In this document: positions 1 to 6,292 of the stretch, in pieces
How positions within the stretch are numbered: the stretch's first letter is position 1
Layout: the number at the start of each line of letters is the position of its first letter
Source: an uncultured Caryophanales bacterium
Lineage (GTDB): Bacteria; Bacillota_I; Bacilli_A; RFN20; CAG-826
DNA length: 7,953 nt
Reading direction: 5' to 3'
NCBI GenBank assembly: GCA_947165725.1
Contig: CAMVBL010000041.1
Coordinates: 1-7,953 of the forward strand
Program-made: the position numbers and the translations under genes
The notes under the pieces: generated by a model
Database searches by the model: none
What the model saw: only the letters and a program-made list of their open reading frames with translations
Told to the model about the DNA's origin: nothing

Positions 1-582
1 GCCAGTCTTTGCCCTATTTATAAAGAAAAGACTGGAATTGATTTAAATAGAGAAGAAGTCTATAAAGAGGCCATTAGAAATTCTGTTGGTCACTTTATCC
101 AAGGTATGGAAAAACAAACTGGTATTAAGTTTGATGAACTAAAGGATAGATATTCACAAATATCTGGTGAAGAGAAGTTAAAAATTAAACCAATGAAACA
201 CGCTTTGGAGATATTGGAATATCTAAAAGAACAAGGTATCCATAGTTATGTCTTTACTCATAGAGGTAAATCTACAGAACCAGTATTAAGAAATATTAAA
301 ATCTACGATTACTTTGATGAAATCATCACCAGTGTGGATCCCGCTTTTAATAGAAAGCCATCGCCTGATTCTATTAACTATCTTGTGGATAAATATCGCT
401 TAAATAAAAACAACACCTACTACGTAGGCGATAGAAGTATGGATATTGAATGCGCAGTTAACGCGAATATCAAGAGCATTATGTTCTTGCCTAAAGATGG
501 CTATGGATTAGCCACTGGTAAAGAAACATATATCATTGAAGACCTATTAGATATTAAAGAAATCGTTAAAAAAGCCCATTAA
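1..582 (+). CDS. HAD-family hydrolase (phosphoglycolate phosphatase-like), 5' end missing
   Basis: The reading frame is open from the first base, so the gene begins upstream of the window and 193 codons of its 3' part are seen. Visible motifs are those of a haloacid dehalogenase superfamily phosphatase: motif II (YVFTHRG, Thr at about residue 86 of the visible part), the motif III lysine (RKPSPDSINYLVDKY, Lys about 119) and motif IV (YYVGDRSMDIECA, Gly-Asp about 143-144). The nucleophile motif DxDGT must lie before the window. The stretch before motif II, rich in helix formers, fits the helical cap of subfamily I enzymes. Such proteins remove phosphate from small cytosolic metabolites; the substrate cannot be read from the sequence. 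The ATG at 106 is internal, because family similarity continues upstream of it. The gene converges on the serpin gene, with 10 bases between the stop codons. Confidence 0.88.
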   Translation, partial: ASLCPIYKEKTGIDLNREEVYKEAIRNSVGHFIQGMEKQTGIKFDELKDRYSQISGEEKLKIKPMKHALEILEYLKEQGIHSYVFTHRGKSTEPVLRNIKIYDYFDEIITSVDPAFNRKPSPDSINYLVDKYRLNKNNTYYVGDRSMDIECAVNANIKSIMFLPKDGYGLATGKETYIIEDLLDIKEIVKKAH

Positions 583-590
583 GGGCTCTT
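568..590 (-). terminator. Hairpin terminator shared by converging genes
   Basis: AGCCC (573-577) and GGGCT (583-587) form a 5-bp stem around a 5-base loop. On the minus strand the stem is followed directly by six T (complement of A568-573), a good intrinsic terminator for the serpin operon. On the plus strand the hairpin is followed by CTTTGTTATTTT, a weaker T-rich tail that may also end the HAD transcript. The hairpin lies across the stop codon of the HAD gene. Confidence 0.7.
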
Positions 591-592
591 TG

Positions 593-2056
593 TTATTTTG
601 TTGGATTATTTACCGCTCCTAGAACAAGAGGTAGGCCGTCTCTATCTTTAATGGTGTACACAAATGGTTGATTTAATGTCACTTCATAACCATTGCCGCC
701 ATGATATGAAGCAGCACCATTACCGACGGAGAAGGTGATAGATTTAACAACTGTGCCATCTTCATCAAAACTCACAGATGTCTTTTGCTTAGTGCATTTG
801 ACATATGACACGTCAAATGTCGGTGTTTCACAGGCATTTAATAAGCAATTAGAATGTTCATCATACATTTTTTGAATGCCTGTACCTTTGATAATATCGG
901 TAATCTCACTTTTACACGTCATGTCAAGCTTAGGAACTGAAAGACTAATTGGAGCACGCTTAACTTCAACTTCTTTACTTAAGAAATCATTTGGTAAAAC
1001 GTTAAAGATATTATCTTCAAGTTTTTTTGGTACAAAGTATTCTACATAATAACCATATTTGTAATCATCTTTAACTGAGATATAGTCACCAAAGTCACGA
1101 TATTCATTATAAATAGCGTGGTTCATAAACTTTGTAGTGACTGTTTCACCGTTACTAAGATAGAAAGTGTCATCCACGGTGTCTTTAGCGACATATTTGC
1201 TTGACCAAGAATTATCAAAATATAAGCTAGAGACAAACATCATAAATGTATATTGGTCTATATCTAAATCATTTTTAGATAAGAATCCATTTTCGTTAAC
1301 GCTTTCATCAATCCATTTAAGGATGTTATTGATATCTTTATCAAGATCATAACTCACGCTATAAGCTTCAGCGCGTCTACTAGTTAAACCTGTTAAGAAA
1401 TTTTGATTAATTTCTGATCCAGCACAATATGGATCATAGAAGACAGCATTTTTAGTTTGGACTGTACTCTTATATTCTTTATTTGCATAGGAATTATTAA
1501 GCATAGCGTTACGTACATTAGTGCCTCTAAACTCCATATCACTTGTGCCTAAAGCGGCATTTACTTCTGCGATAGCTTCATCATCAGAAAGCGCTAATGA
1601 GATGAGGTCCATTTGGGTATAGGCCATTAAAGGAGAATAAGCAAAGTTAGAAGATTTATTAAAACCTTGATAGGTCTTTTCTGTAAAACTATTTACATAG
1701 GTAACAAAGTCTTCACTTATTGGTTCGTTTTTCTTTTCTTCGTCATAAGTGATGTTATTCAGACGTTTAAATGTTTCACTTTCCAATAAGTTAGTGTCAT
1801 ACATTGAGAATCTTGCTTTCTTAACGCTATCCGCGACACTCTCGTGAATTTGCATGCTAGAGAAAATAGCGACACTAGCGATCACTAATACGAATGTACC
1901 AACAAGAGATAATGAACCAATGCTGACCCATTTAATTGTTTTAAAAGCATTGTGATGGGTTTTCTTTATTTCAACTTTATTATTTAATTCTTGATAACCC
2001 TTTGGGGCGGTTACTTTATTGCTGTAAGCTTCTTTTAATTTGTTTTTCAAACTCAT
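593..2056 (-). CDS. Membrane-anchored serpin, possible anti-sigma factor
   Basis: The 487-residue protein has a basic N-terminal segment (1-42), one membrane helix (about 43-66) and an extracellular serpin domain (about 110-487). The topology is N-in, C-out because KK, HH and K residues precede the helix. Serpin hallmarks are FAYSPL near the domain start, SLYFDNSW, ISLSVPKLDM, the hinge FDEDGT (430-435) and NQPFVYTIKD...LVLGAVNNP at the end. Serpins trap serine or cysteine proteases by inserting a cleaved reactive loop. Here hinge positions P12-P9 read V-K-S-I instead of the small alanine-like residues of strong inhibitors, and the stretch from hinge Glu432 to Pro464 is about five residues longer than in alpha-1-antitrypsin. 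The gene overlaps the sigma factor by ATGA, with GGAGGG six bases before its ATG. That arrangement suggests the N-terminal cytosolic part (motif LKEAYSNKVTAP) binds the sigma factor; this is inference. The serpin assignment is secure; the regulatory role is not. Confidence 0.93.
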   Translation of the reverse strand: MSLKNKLKEAYSNKVTAPKGYQELNNKVEIKKTHHNAFKTIKWVSIGSLSLVGTFVLVIASVAIFSSMQIHESVADSVKKARFSMYDTNLLESETFKRLNNITYDEEKKNEPISEDFVTYVNSFTEKTYQGFNKSSNFAYSPLMAYTQMDLISLALSDDEAIAEVNAALGTSDMEFRGTNVRNAMLNNSYANKEYKSTVQTKNAVFYDPYCAGSEINQNFLTGLTSRRAEAYSVSYDLDKDINNILKWIDESVNENGFLSKNDLDIDQYTFMMFVSSLYFDNSWSSKYVAKDTVDDTFYLSNGETVTTKFMNHAIYNEYRDFGDYISVKDDYKYGYYVEYFVPKKLEDNIFNVLPNDFLSKEVEVKRAPISLSVPKLDMTCKSEITDIIKGTGIQKMYDEHSNCLLNACETPTFDVSYVKCTKQKTSVSFDEDGTVVKSITFSVGNGAASYHGGNGYEVTLNQPFVYTIKDRDGLPLVLGAVNNPTK

Positions 2057-2547
2057 AAAAGTCCCTCCAGAAGTTTTTGTGCTTTTTTCTTTGCTCTAAA
2101 GTAGATGCCACGCATCGATGATGCTGTGGCTTTATAAACTAGCGCAATATCATTGAAGGGATACTCAAGGACCGCTCGCATAACAAGGATATTATATTCA
2201 TCCTCTTCTAACTTACCCTTTAAGATATCAAGGATATCATCCTTCTTTTCATCAGTGGACATAGCGATATCTTCGTTTAGTGATTCATACCTATTTCTTT
2301 CTTTTACCATGTTTAAGGATAAGTTTTTTGCGATAGCGCACATATAGGCAACAAAGTTACTATCGTTATCAACTTTTCCTTTTTCTAATAAATTGATAAA
2401 AGTTTCACTAACGATATCGTCCGCTAAATCGTTATCGTGAAGTATTTCAAAAGAAACATGCTTCACTAAGCGTGAGTAATAGGAATAGACCTCTTTAATG
2501 GCCCAATCCTCTTTATTAAAGAATGCTGAGTAGAGAGTTTTTGCCAT
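2053..2547 (-). CDS. ECF-type RNA polymerase sigma factor
   Basis: At 164 residues this is the usual size for an extracytoplasmic-function sigma-70 factor. Region 2 runs from about residue 21 to 84: core-binding helix YSYYSRLVKHVSFEI, the acidic DLADDIVSETFINLLEKG, then FVAYMCAIAKNLSLNMVKER for promoter melting and -10 recognition. A short acidic linker leads to region 4 (about 112-162), with EEDEYNILVMRAVLEYPFNDIA and a helix-turn-helix ending in RAKKKAQKLL that would read the -35 element. No extra C-terminal domain is present. AAGGG (2553-2557) lies five bases before the ATG. The stop codon overlaps the start of the serpin gene by ATGA, so the two are translationally coupled, as is usual for sigma/anti-sigma pairs. 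Region 4 is divergent (FNDIALVYKATASSMRGI), so the exact ECF group is not assigned. Confidence 0.9.
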   Translation of the reverse strand: MAKTLYSAFFNKEDWAIKEVYSYYSRLVKHVSFEILHDNDLADDIVSETFINLLEKGKVDNDSNFVAYMCAIAKNLSLNMVKERNRYESLNEDIAMSTDEKKDDILDILKGKLEEDEYNILVMRAVLEYPFNDIALVYKATASSMRGIYFRAKKKAQKLLEGLL

Positions 2548-2562
2548 GGTTACCCTTCACTT

Positions 2563-2591
2563 ATAATACAATTTAATAAGGCAAAACGTTC
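2563..2591 (-). promoter_or_regulatory. Candidate promoter of the sigma/serpin operon
   Basis: On the minus strand GAACG (2591-2587) is followed, after a promoter-length spacer, by TGTATTATAAG just upstream of the sigma ribosome binding site. GAAC is the typical core of ECF -35 elements, and TGTA or TATTAT could serve as the -10. If real, the sigma factor would read its own promoter. A housekeeping -10 (TATTAT, 2568-2563) without a good -35 is the alternative. The match is weak. Confidence 0.3.
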
Positions 2592-2644
2592 GAAAAAATT
2601 TTAAAACCACAATAAAGTGAGATATTTTCTAATACTTTTTGGTA

Positions 2645-2650
2645 TATAAT
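2645..2650 (+). promoter_or_regulatory. Candidate -10 box for the membrane/macro-domain operon
   Basis: A perfect TATAAT lies 19 bases before the ATG at 2670. The region 17 bases upstream (ATATTT) is a poor -35. Transcription would start near 2657, so the leader would be only about 13 bases long and would begin at the GAGG ribosome binding site (2657-2660). Confidence 0.4.
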
Positions 2651-2669
2651 CAAATCGAGGTACATACAT

Positions 2670-3341
2670 ATGAATTTCAAATTTTGGGGCGATGGCTCAC
2701 AAGGCGCCAAGGATCTTGTTGATGCCATTTTAGTGCGCGACACAAACAACTTTAATTGGACTTTTATCTTCATCTTGGCCGTAGTGTTCTACGTATATTG
2801 GAGTGAAATCCATAAGAAGAACTACGCTGCTGTACAAGCAGGCTTGGCCTTATATGGTGTGCACTGGTTATATGAAATCGCTAACGCGATAATTGCTAAA
2901 GCCAGTGGTTATCCTTTATGGGCGGTATCTAATCAGTCCACAACATTTATCCTTTTAATTGGTGTTTCTTGGGAATTATCAATGATGTTCTCCTTAGCGG
3001 GTATTATTTCCTTTAAAATGATGCCTGCTGACCGCACAAAGAGATATTTTGCTAGAGGTAAGTTTAAAGGCATTAGTTGTAAATTAATGGTCGCTATTGA
3101 GATGGCTCTATTATTTGCTCTATTTGAATCTTTCCTAGCGGGTACATCTAATAACTCATTTATTTGGGTTTATAAGTGGTGGGGTGTCATTCCGGTATTT
3201 ATTACTACTTATATCCCATTCTTCTTAGCAAGTAACTATGTACCAGATATGAAACCGAAGACACGTAATATATTCTTAATCGCAGAATGGGGACTAGTGG
3301 CCCTTCTTCTTGTTATACTAATTCCATGTGGAGTTATTTAA
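2670..3341 (+). CDS. Six-helix integral membrane protein, family not recognised
   Basis: The 223-residue protein has a short N-terminal cytosolic or amphipathic part (1-27) and six predicted membrane helices at about 28-46, 53-76, 91-115, 137-158, 165-188 and 200-222. Several charged or aromatic residues sit inside helices: His65-Trp66 and Glu69 (GVHWLYE), Trp101-Glu102 (GVSWELSMM), Glu144 and Glu153 (LFESF). Buried acids of this kind suggest a transport or catalytic role and not a mere anchor, but I cannot name one. The loop between helices 3 and 4 is basic (DRTKRYFARGKFKG), so it is probably cytosolic. The start ATG is preceded by GAGG with a nine-base spacer. It is the first gene of a tight three-gene operon with a macro-domain enzyme and a small membrane protein. 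Confidence 0.8.
   Translation: MNFKFWGDGSQGAKDLVDAILVRDTNNFNWTFIFILAVVFYVYWSEIHKKNYAAVQAGLALYGVHWLYEIANAIIAKASGYPLWAVSNQSTTFILLIGVSWELSMMFSLAGIISFKMMPADRTKRYFARGKFKGISCKLMVAIEMALLFALFESFLAGTSNNSFIWVYKWWGVIPVFITTYIPFFLASNYVPDMKPKTRNIFLIAEWGLVALLLVILIPCGVI
3330..3333 (+). promoter_or_regulatory. Ribosome binding site deciding the TTG start of the macro gene
   Basis: GGAG lies nine bases before an in-frame TTG at 3343. The alternative GTG at 3328 overlaps this motif and has only a T/C-rich stretch upstream, with no purine-rich site. This favours the TTG as the true start. Confidence 0.55.
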
Positions 3342-3342
3342 T

Positions 3343-3846
3343 TTGAATATTAAAGTTATTTATCAAGATATAACAAAGATAGGACGCATCGCGGATGCGA
3401 TTGTTAATGCCGCTAATGAAACGTTATTAGGCGGCGGTGGTGTTGATGGTGCAATCCATAGAGCAGCGGGTCCTCTTCTTTTAGAAGAATGTCGCACTCT
3501 TAATGGTTGTAGACCAGGAGAAGCCAAAGCCACTAAAGCGTATAACCTAGATAATAAATATATTATCCATACTGTGGGTCCTCGATATTATAGTGATTCT
3601 AATCCTTCACTTACTTTGTATAACTGCTACACTAACTGCTTAAAGCTCGCTGATGAATTAGGTTTAGAATCAATTGCGTTCCCATCTATTTCAACAGGAG
3701 CGTTTGGCTATCCAATCAAAGAAGCGGTAAAGATTTGTTATAAAGCCTTACATGATTACAATCCAAAAACATTAAAGAATATCTACTTATGTATCTATCC
3801 TGATATCAATAACCTCAGGGTATTTGAAGAAGCTTTTGAAATATGA
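3343..3846 (+). CDS. Macro-domain protein, MacroD/YmdB-like ADP-ribosyl hydrolase
   Basis: With the preferred TTG start the protein is 167 residues and consists of a single macro domain. Key motifs are QDIT (Asp9, adenine contact), IVNAANETLLGGGGVDGAIH (Asn22, Asn25, glycine loop, Asp35, His39), YIIHTVGP (73-80) and the phosphate loop SISTGAFGYP (115-124). The ten-residue spacing between Asn25 and Asp35 matches the catalytic pair of MacroD-type enzymes. These hydrolyse O-acetyl-ADP-ribose and remove mono-ADP-ribose from acidic residues in the cytosol. A GTG at 3328 would add five residues but would overlap the preceding gene by 14 bases and lacks its own ribosome binding site. The gene follows the membrane protein by one base and overlaps the next gene by ATGA, so all three are probably co-transcribed. 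The in vivo substrate is unknown. Confidence 0.92.
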   Translation: MNIKVIYQDITKIGRIADAIVNAANETLLGGGGVDGAIHRAAGPLLLEECRTLNGCRPGEAKATKAYNLDNKYIIHTVGPRYYSDSNPSLTLYNCYTNCLKLADELGLESIAFPSISTGAFGYPIKEAVKICYKALHDYNPKTLKNIYLCIYPDINNLRVFEEAFEI

Positions 3847-4073
3847 AGAATAACGGTTTAGCGATTTTCTTAACAGTGCTCTATTCTATGTTTTGGTTTG
3901 CCATGCTGTTTTTAATCGTAGGCTTCTTCATGACCAAACCTGTCGCGTTCTACAACAAGTTAAGAGGTAACTATCGATATACATCTAAAAACAAATCATC
4001 TTCTAAATATGGTTATAGTGATGATCCAGTGGAAGATGAAACGATGTTCATTGATGATATGGATGAAGATTAA
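3843..4073 (+). CDS. Small single-pass membrane protein with acidic tail
   Basis: The 76-residue protein has one hydrophobic helix (about 6-30, AIFLTVLYSMFWFAMLFLIVG), a basic stretch after it (KLRGNYRYTSKNKSSSK) and a strongly acidic C-terminus (DDPVEDETMFIDDMDED). The basic segment after the helix predicts that the tail is cytosolic. The ATG overlaps the TGA of the macro-domain gene (ATGA) with no clear ribosome binding site, so translation probably depends on coupling. This argues that it is a real gene in the same operon. I do not recognise the family. It could help hold the macro-domain enzyme or the six-helix protein in a membrane complex, but this is inference from gene order alone. 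Confidence 0.72.
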   Translation: MKNNGLAIFLTVLYSMFWFAMLFLIVGFFMTKPVAFYNKLRGNYRYTSKNKSSSKYGYSDDPVEDETMFIDDMDED

Positions 4074-5063
4074 CTAACCTTTATACTCAAATTCGTAAAT
4101 ATCAAATGGATTACCTAATGAGATAATTCTTCCCTTATCGTTAAGGGCCAGGTGTTCAAATTCTGTATAAACTCCAAATTGTTCACCCAAGTTTTTATAT
4201 TCTTTGATAATGGTTTTGTTTCTTAAATCCACAACCCTCATAACAGGGGCTCTTAATGGATCTGTTTTAGAACCAAAGGAGAATGTTTGATATAAGTGAT
4301 GATGGGAAATAAAGCCACCCTGTGTCGCGGTTTCGCTAGGAAGAGTGAAAGTATCAATCGGATTATCGGTATGTACTTCATAATATTCTTCTCTATAACT
4401 TGGCATTGGGAAAGAATAATACTTTAACTTATTGGTCTCACTTCTCATATAAGAGTTTTCAGTATAGCCACCATAATAGATAAGACCATCATCAAAGTCA
4501 TAATATGAATTTGGATAGTAGATGGTGTCTTCTTCATAGTCAAAGACTAGATTAATAGTTTGTATTTCTTCTATATGATATGTTCCACCTTTAGTGTATA
4601 TCCTAAAAGCAATCGTAGAATGAACATTCTTATGTTCCATAGAAACATAGAATAGAGGATATTCATCCGTTAACTTATAGTATTGATCACCAAAGAAAGC
4701 TTGGTTGCAGTGCCATTCTTTATTAAATGTGCCATCTATATGATGGAGTAATTTCATATTATTAGAATCATAGATTTGAATCGCTTCTAAGCCATCTAAA
4801 CAGACAACATATTTATCTTTATAACAGGCTGCACCTTGATAGGAAAAGTTAGAGGAACTTTGTGATACTTTTCCAATATGTTTAATGCCAGTAATTTCAA
4901 ACTTGCTATCATCAACCTTTAATTCTTCGCCTTGATAATAATCATTATGGAAAGCTCCTTCCCAAGTAAAGATATATTGACCCACGGAAATAGAAGAAGG
5001 AATGACTAAAGAGGCCACTAAGATGACAGGGTATTTCTTAAAGAAGGAGAAAAACTTATTCAT
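4074..5063 (-). CDS. Exported or membrane-anchored beta-rich protein, function unknown
   Basis: The 329-residue protein starts with a basic segment (FFKKYP) and a hydrophobic helix (about 11-30) that looks like a signal anchor; no lipobox or clear signal peptidase site is seen. The rest is rich in Tyr, Asp and beta-branched residues, with repeated short strands such as GAACYKDKYVVCLDGL, AIQIYDSNNMKLLHHIDG, DDGLIYYGGY, MRVVDLRNKTIIKEYKNLG and LALNDKGRIISLG. Alternating observe-and-display strands of this sort are typical of beta-propellers, but I cannot count blades reliably. AGGAGG (5073-5078) lies nine bases before the ATG, inside the end of the upstream membrane gene, with which it overlaps by eight bases. 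The two are therefore probably made together and may work as a pair at the cell surface. Its stop codon directly abuts the stop of the converging gene. Confidence 0.75.
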   Translation of the reverse strand: MNKFFSFFKKYPVILVASLVIPSSISVGQYIFTWEGAFHNDYYQGEELKVDDSKFEITGIKHIGKVSQSSSNFSYQGAACYKDKYVVCLDGLEAIQIYDSNNMKLLHHIDGTFNKEWHCNQAFFGDQYYKLTDEYPLFYVSMEHKNVHSTIAFRIYTKGGTYHIEEIQTINLVFDYEEDTIYYPNSYYDFDDGLIYYGGYTENSYMRSETNKLKYYSFPMPSYREEYYEVHTDNPIDTFTLPSETATQGGFISHHHLYQTFSFGSKTDPLRAPVMRVVDLRNKTIIKEYKNLGEQFGVYTEFEHLALNDKGRIISLGNPFDIYEFEYKG

Positions 5064-5688
5064 GAGCTTCTTCCTCCTTTTCTTTCTTCTTCATCGCGCG
5101 TATCATAATCACTAAAATAATGAACATAAATAAATACATCGCTAACTTCATCGCTAATGCGCCATATTTAAATATTGCTGCGACTAAATAATTAGTCTTA
5201 ATTGCGTTAAAGCTACCAATAAAGGCCATTAAGTTAATAAGGATAGTCATACCAATGACATAGAAGAAACCAAAGCGACATCTTTTCGCGTTTCTTTCCA
5301 TACCTTCTTCGATGAAGTAGTCCTTACAGCCTAAGAAGAAATAAGCATAGGCCACACATATCAAAATCGTGGCAGAAATATCCATACCACGAGCCCACGC
5401 AATAGTGAAGTCTTCCGTGGATTCACTACCTACGAATGCTAATAAAGAAGTGAATAAACAGATAATAGAAGTGATAAAGGCATAGAAGAAGTTCTTATTA
5501 AAATCATGCAACTTCGTCGCTGCCGCAATCATCATGATAAAAGCCACTAATTGGAAGATGATAAATATCCCCATAATCTCTGATATGGCTTTAATGTAAG
5601 AACCATACTCAAGTAAGCCCAACATCATGAAGAACTGTGAGATAGTAAATAATAAAAATGCCTGTTTATACTTTTTAGAGTTTCCCAT
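5056..5688 (-). CDS. Six-helix integral membrane protein, family not recognised
   Basis: The 210-residue protein has predicted helices at about 9-28, 36-57, 66-87, 102-120, 140-160 and 166-197, and a highly charged C-terminal tail (RAMKKKEKEEEAHE). A loop after helix 4, CKDYFIEEGMERNAKRCRFG, carries two cysteines and mixed charges and is the most distinctive part. ATG 5688 is the only sensible start, because an in-frame TAG lies two codons upstream. The nearest purine-rich site (GAGG) is 15 bases away, further than usual. A TATAAT on the minus strand (5701-5696) ends seven bases before the ATG, so a leaderless transcript is possible. The gene follows carbonic anhydrase by 17 bases and overlaps the beta-rich exported protein by eight. 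Confidence 0.77.
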   Translation of the reverse strand: MGNSKKYKQAFLLFTISQFFMMLGLLEYGSYIKAISEIMGIFIIFQLVAFIMMIAAATKLHDFNKNFFYAFITSIICLFTSLLAFVGSESTEDFTIAWARGMDISATILICVAYAYFFLGCKDYFIEEGMERNAKRCRFGFFYVIGMTILINLMAFIGSFNAIKTNYLVAAIFKYGALAMKLAMYLFMFIILVIMIRAMKKKEKEEEAHE

Positions 5689-5705
5689 TAACTAAATTAT
5701 AATCC

Positions 5706-6209
5706 TCAAAATACATTTGATGTTTCGATATCGTACATCATTGATTCAATAGTGCCCTTATAATCAGGGAACTTACTTCTTAGATATTCAGCTTCACCAA
5801 TGGAGTTCATTTTAGCCGCCATTGTCTCATTAGTGATGATACTAATGTTTGTTTTAATTCTTCTTAAAATTGGATCTAGATATTTTCCAGTCTCATCATT
5901 AATAGCAGCGTGAATCGCTCCACAGTGGGTGTGACCCAAAACAATAATACGTTTCACTTTTAAATGCTCAATCGCGTATTCCACAGTGGCTAGTTCACCT
6001 TCATTAATGACATTACCCGCGGTTCTAATGACAAATAGTTCACCTAATCTAGCGCTAAATATATATTCAGGAACCACTCTAGAATCAGAGCAGGTGATGA
6101 TTAAAATATCAGGATGTTGTCCTTTTACTAATTCATCTCTCCTATCTTTTAATTCTTGATTGTTCTCTAAGATGCTTAAAAAATCTTGATTACCTTTTTT
6201 GATGTCCAT
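5706..6209 (-). CDS. Beta-class carbonic anhydrase
   Basis: The 167-residue cytosolic enzyme interconverts CO2 and bicarbonate. Zinc ligands and the active-site dyad are visible: CSDSRV (Cys40, Asp42, Arg44) and GHTHCGA (His93, Cys96), with the conserved IRTAGN (61-66) and TVEYAIEHL between them. The C-terminus MMYDIETSNVF corresponds to the usual end of the beta-CA fold. The frame is open to an ATG at 6305, but that extension is not CA-like. The ATG at 6209 is preceded by GGGAG (6216-6220) with a six-base spacer and gives the normal N-terminus MDIKKGNQDFLSILENN. It is slightly shorter than many family members (about 180-220 residues), mostly in the C-terminal part. It is the first gene before two membrane or exported proteins on the same strand. 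Bicarbonate supply for carboxylases is the likely role. Confidence 0.94.
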   Translation of the reverse strand: MDIKKGNQDFLSILENNQELKDRRDELVKGQHPDILIITCSDSRVVPEYIFSARLGELFVIRTAGNVINEGELATVEYAIEHLKVKRIIVLGHTHCGAIHAAINDETGKYLDPILRRIKTNISIITNETMAAKMNSIGEAEYLRSKFPDYKGTIESMMYDIETSNVF

Positions 6210-6220
6210 GAGCGTCTCCC

Positions 6221-6241
6221 TAGCAACAATTGCTATATATA
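6221..6241 (-). promoter_or_regulatory. Inverted repeat and candidate -10 upstream of carbonic anhydrase
   Basis: TAGCAA-CAA-TTGCTA (6221-6235) is a perfect 6-bp inverted repeat with a 3-base centre. It touches the carbonic anhydrase ribosome binding site (6216-6220) on one side and overlaps a TATATATA (6234-6241) on the other. It could be a repressor site over the -10 box, or, if transcription starts further upstream, a hairpin next to the ribosome binding site. No convincing -35 is seen. Confidence 0.35.
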
Positions 6242-6292
6242 GTTTACCAAAATACAACCATGAATGATTTTTATTTTGTTTTTCTTTGTTAG

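Noticed and set aside
795..819. Perfect 8-bp inverted repeat CATTTGAC/GTCAAATG with a 9-base loop inside the serpin gene
   Set aside because: It lies within well-conserved serpin coding sequence, has no T-run or nearby start, and is plausibly a chance effect of codons for TFDVS and VKCT.
1167..1352. 61-codon plus-strand open frame
   Set aside because: It is antisense to the serpin domain, has no ribosome binding site and shows no family likeness.
2153..2347. 64-codon plus-strand open frame
   Set aside because: It is antisense to region 4 and the linker of the sigma factor; a shadow frame.
2573..2773. 66-codon minus-strand open frame across the divergent promoter region
   Set aside because: It overlaps the start of the six-helix membrane protein and the candidate promoters, and its composition is not protein-like.
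3383..3403. Short inverted repeat GCATCGCGGATGC in the macro gene
   Set aside because: It encodes the conserved IADAI stretch of the macro domain and has no regulatory context.
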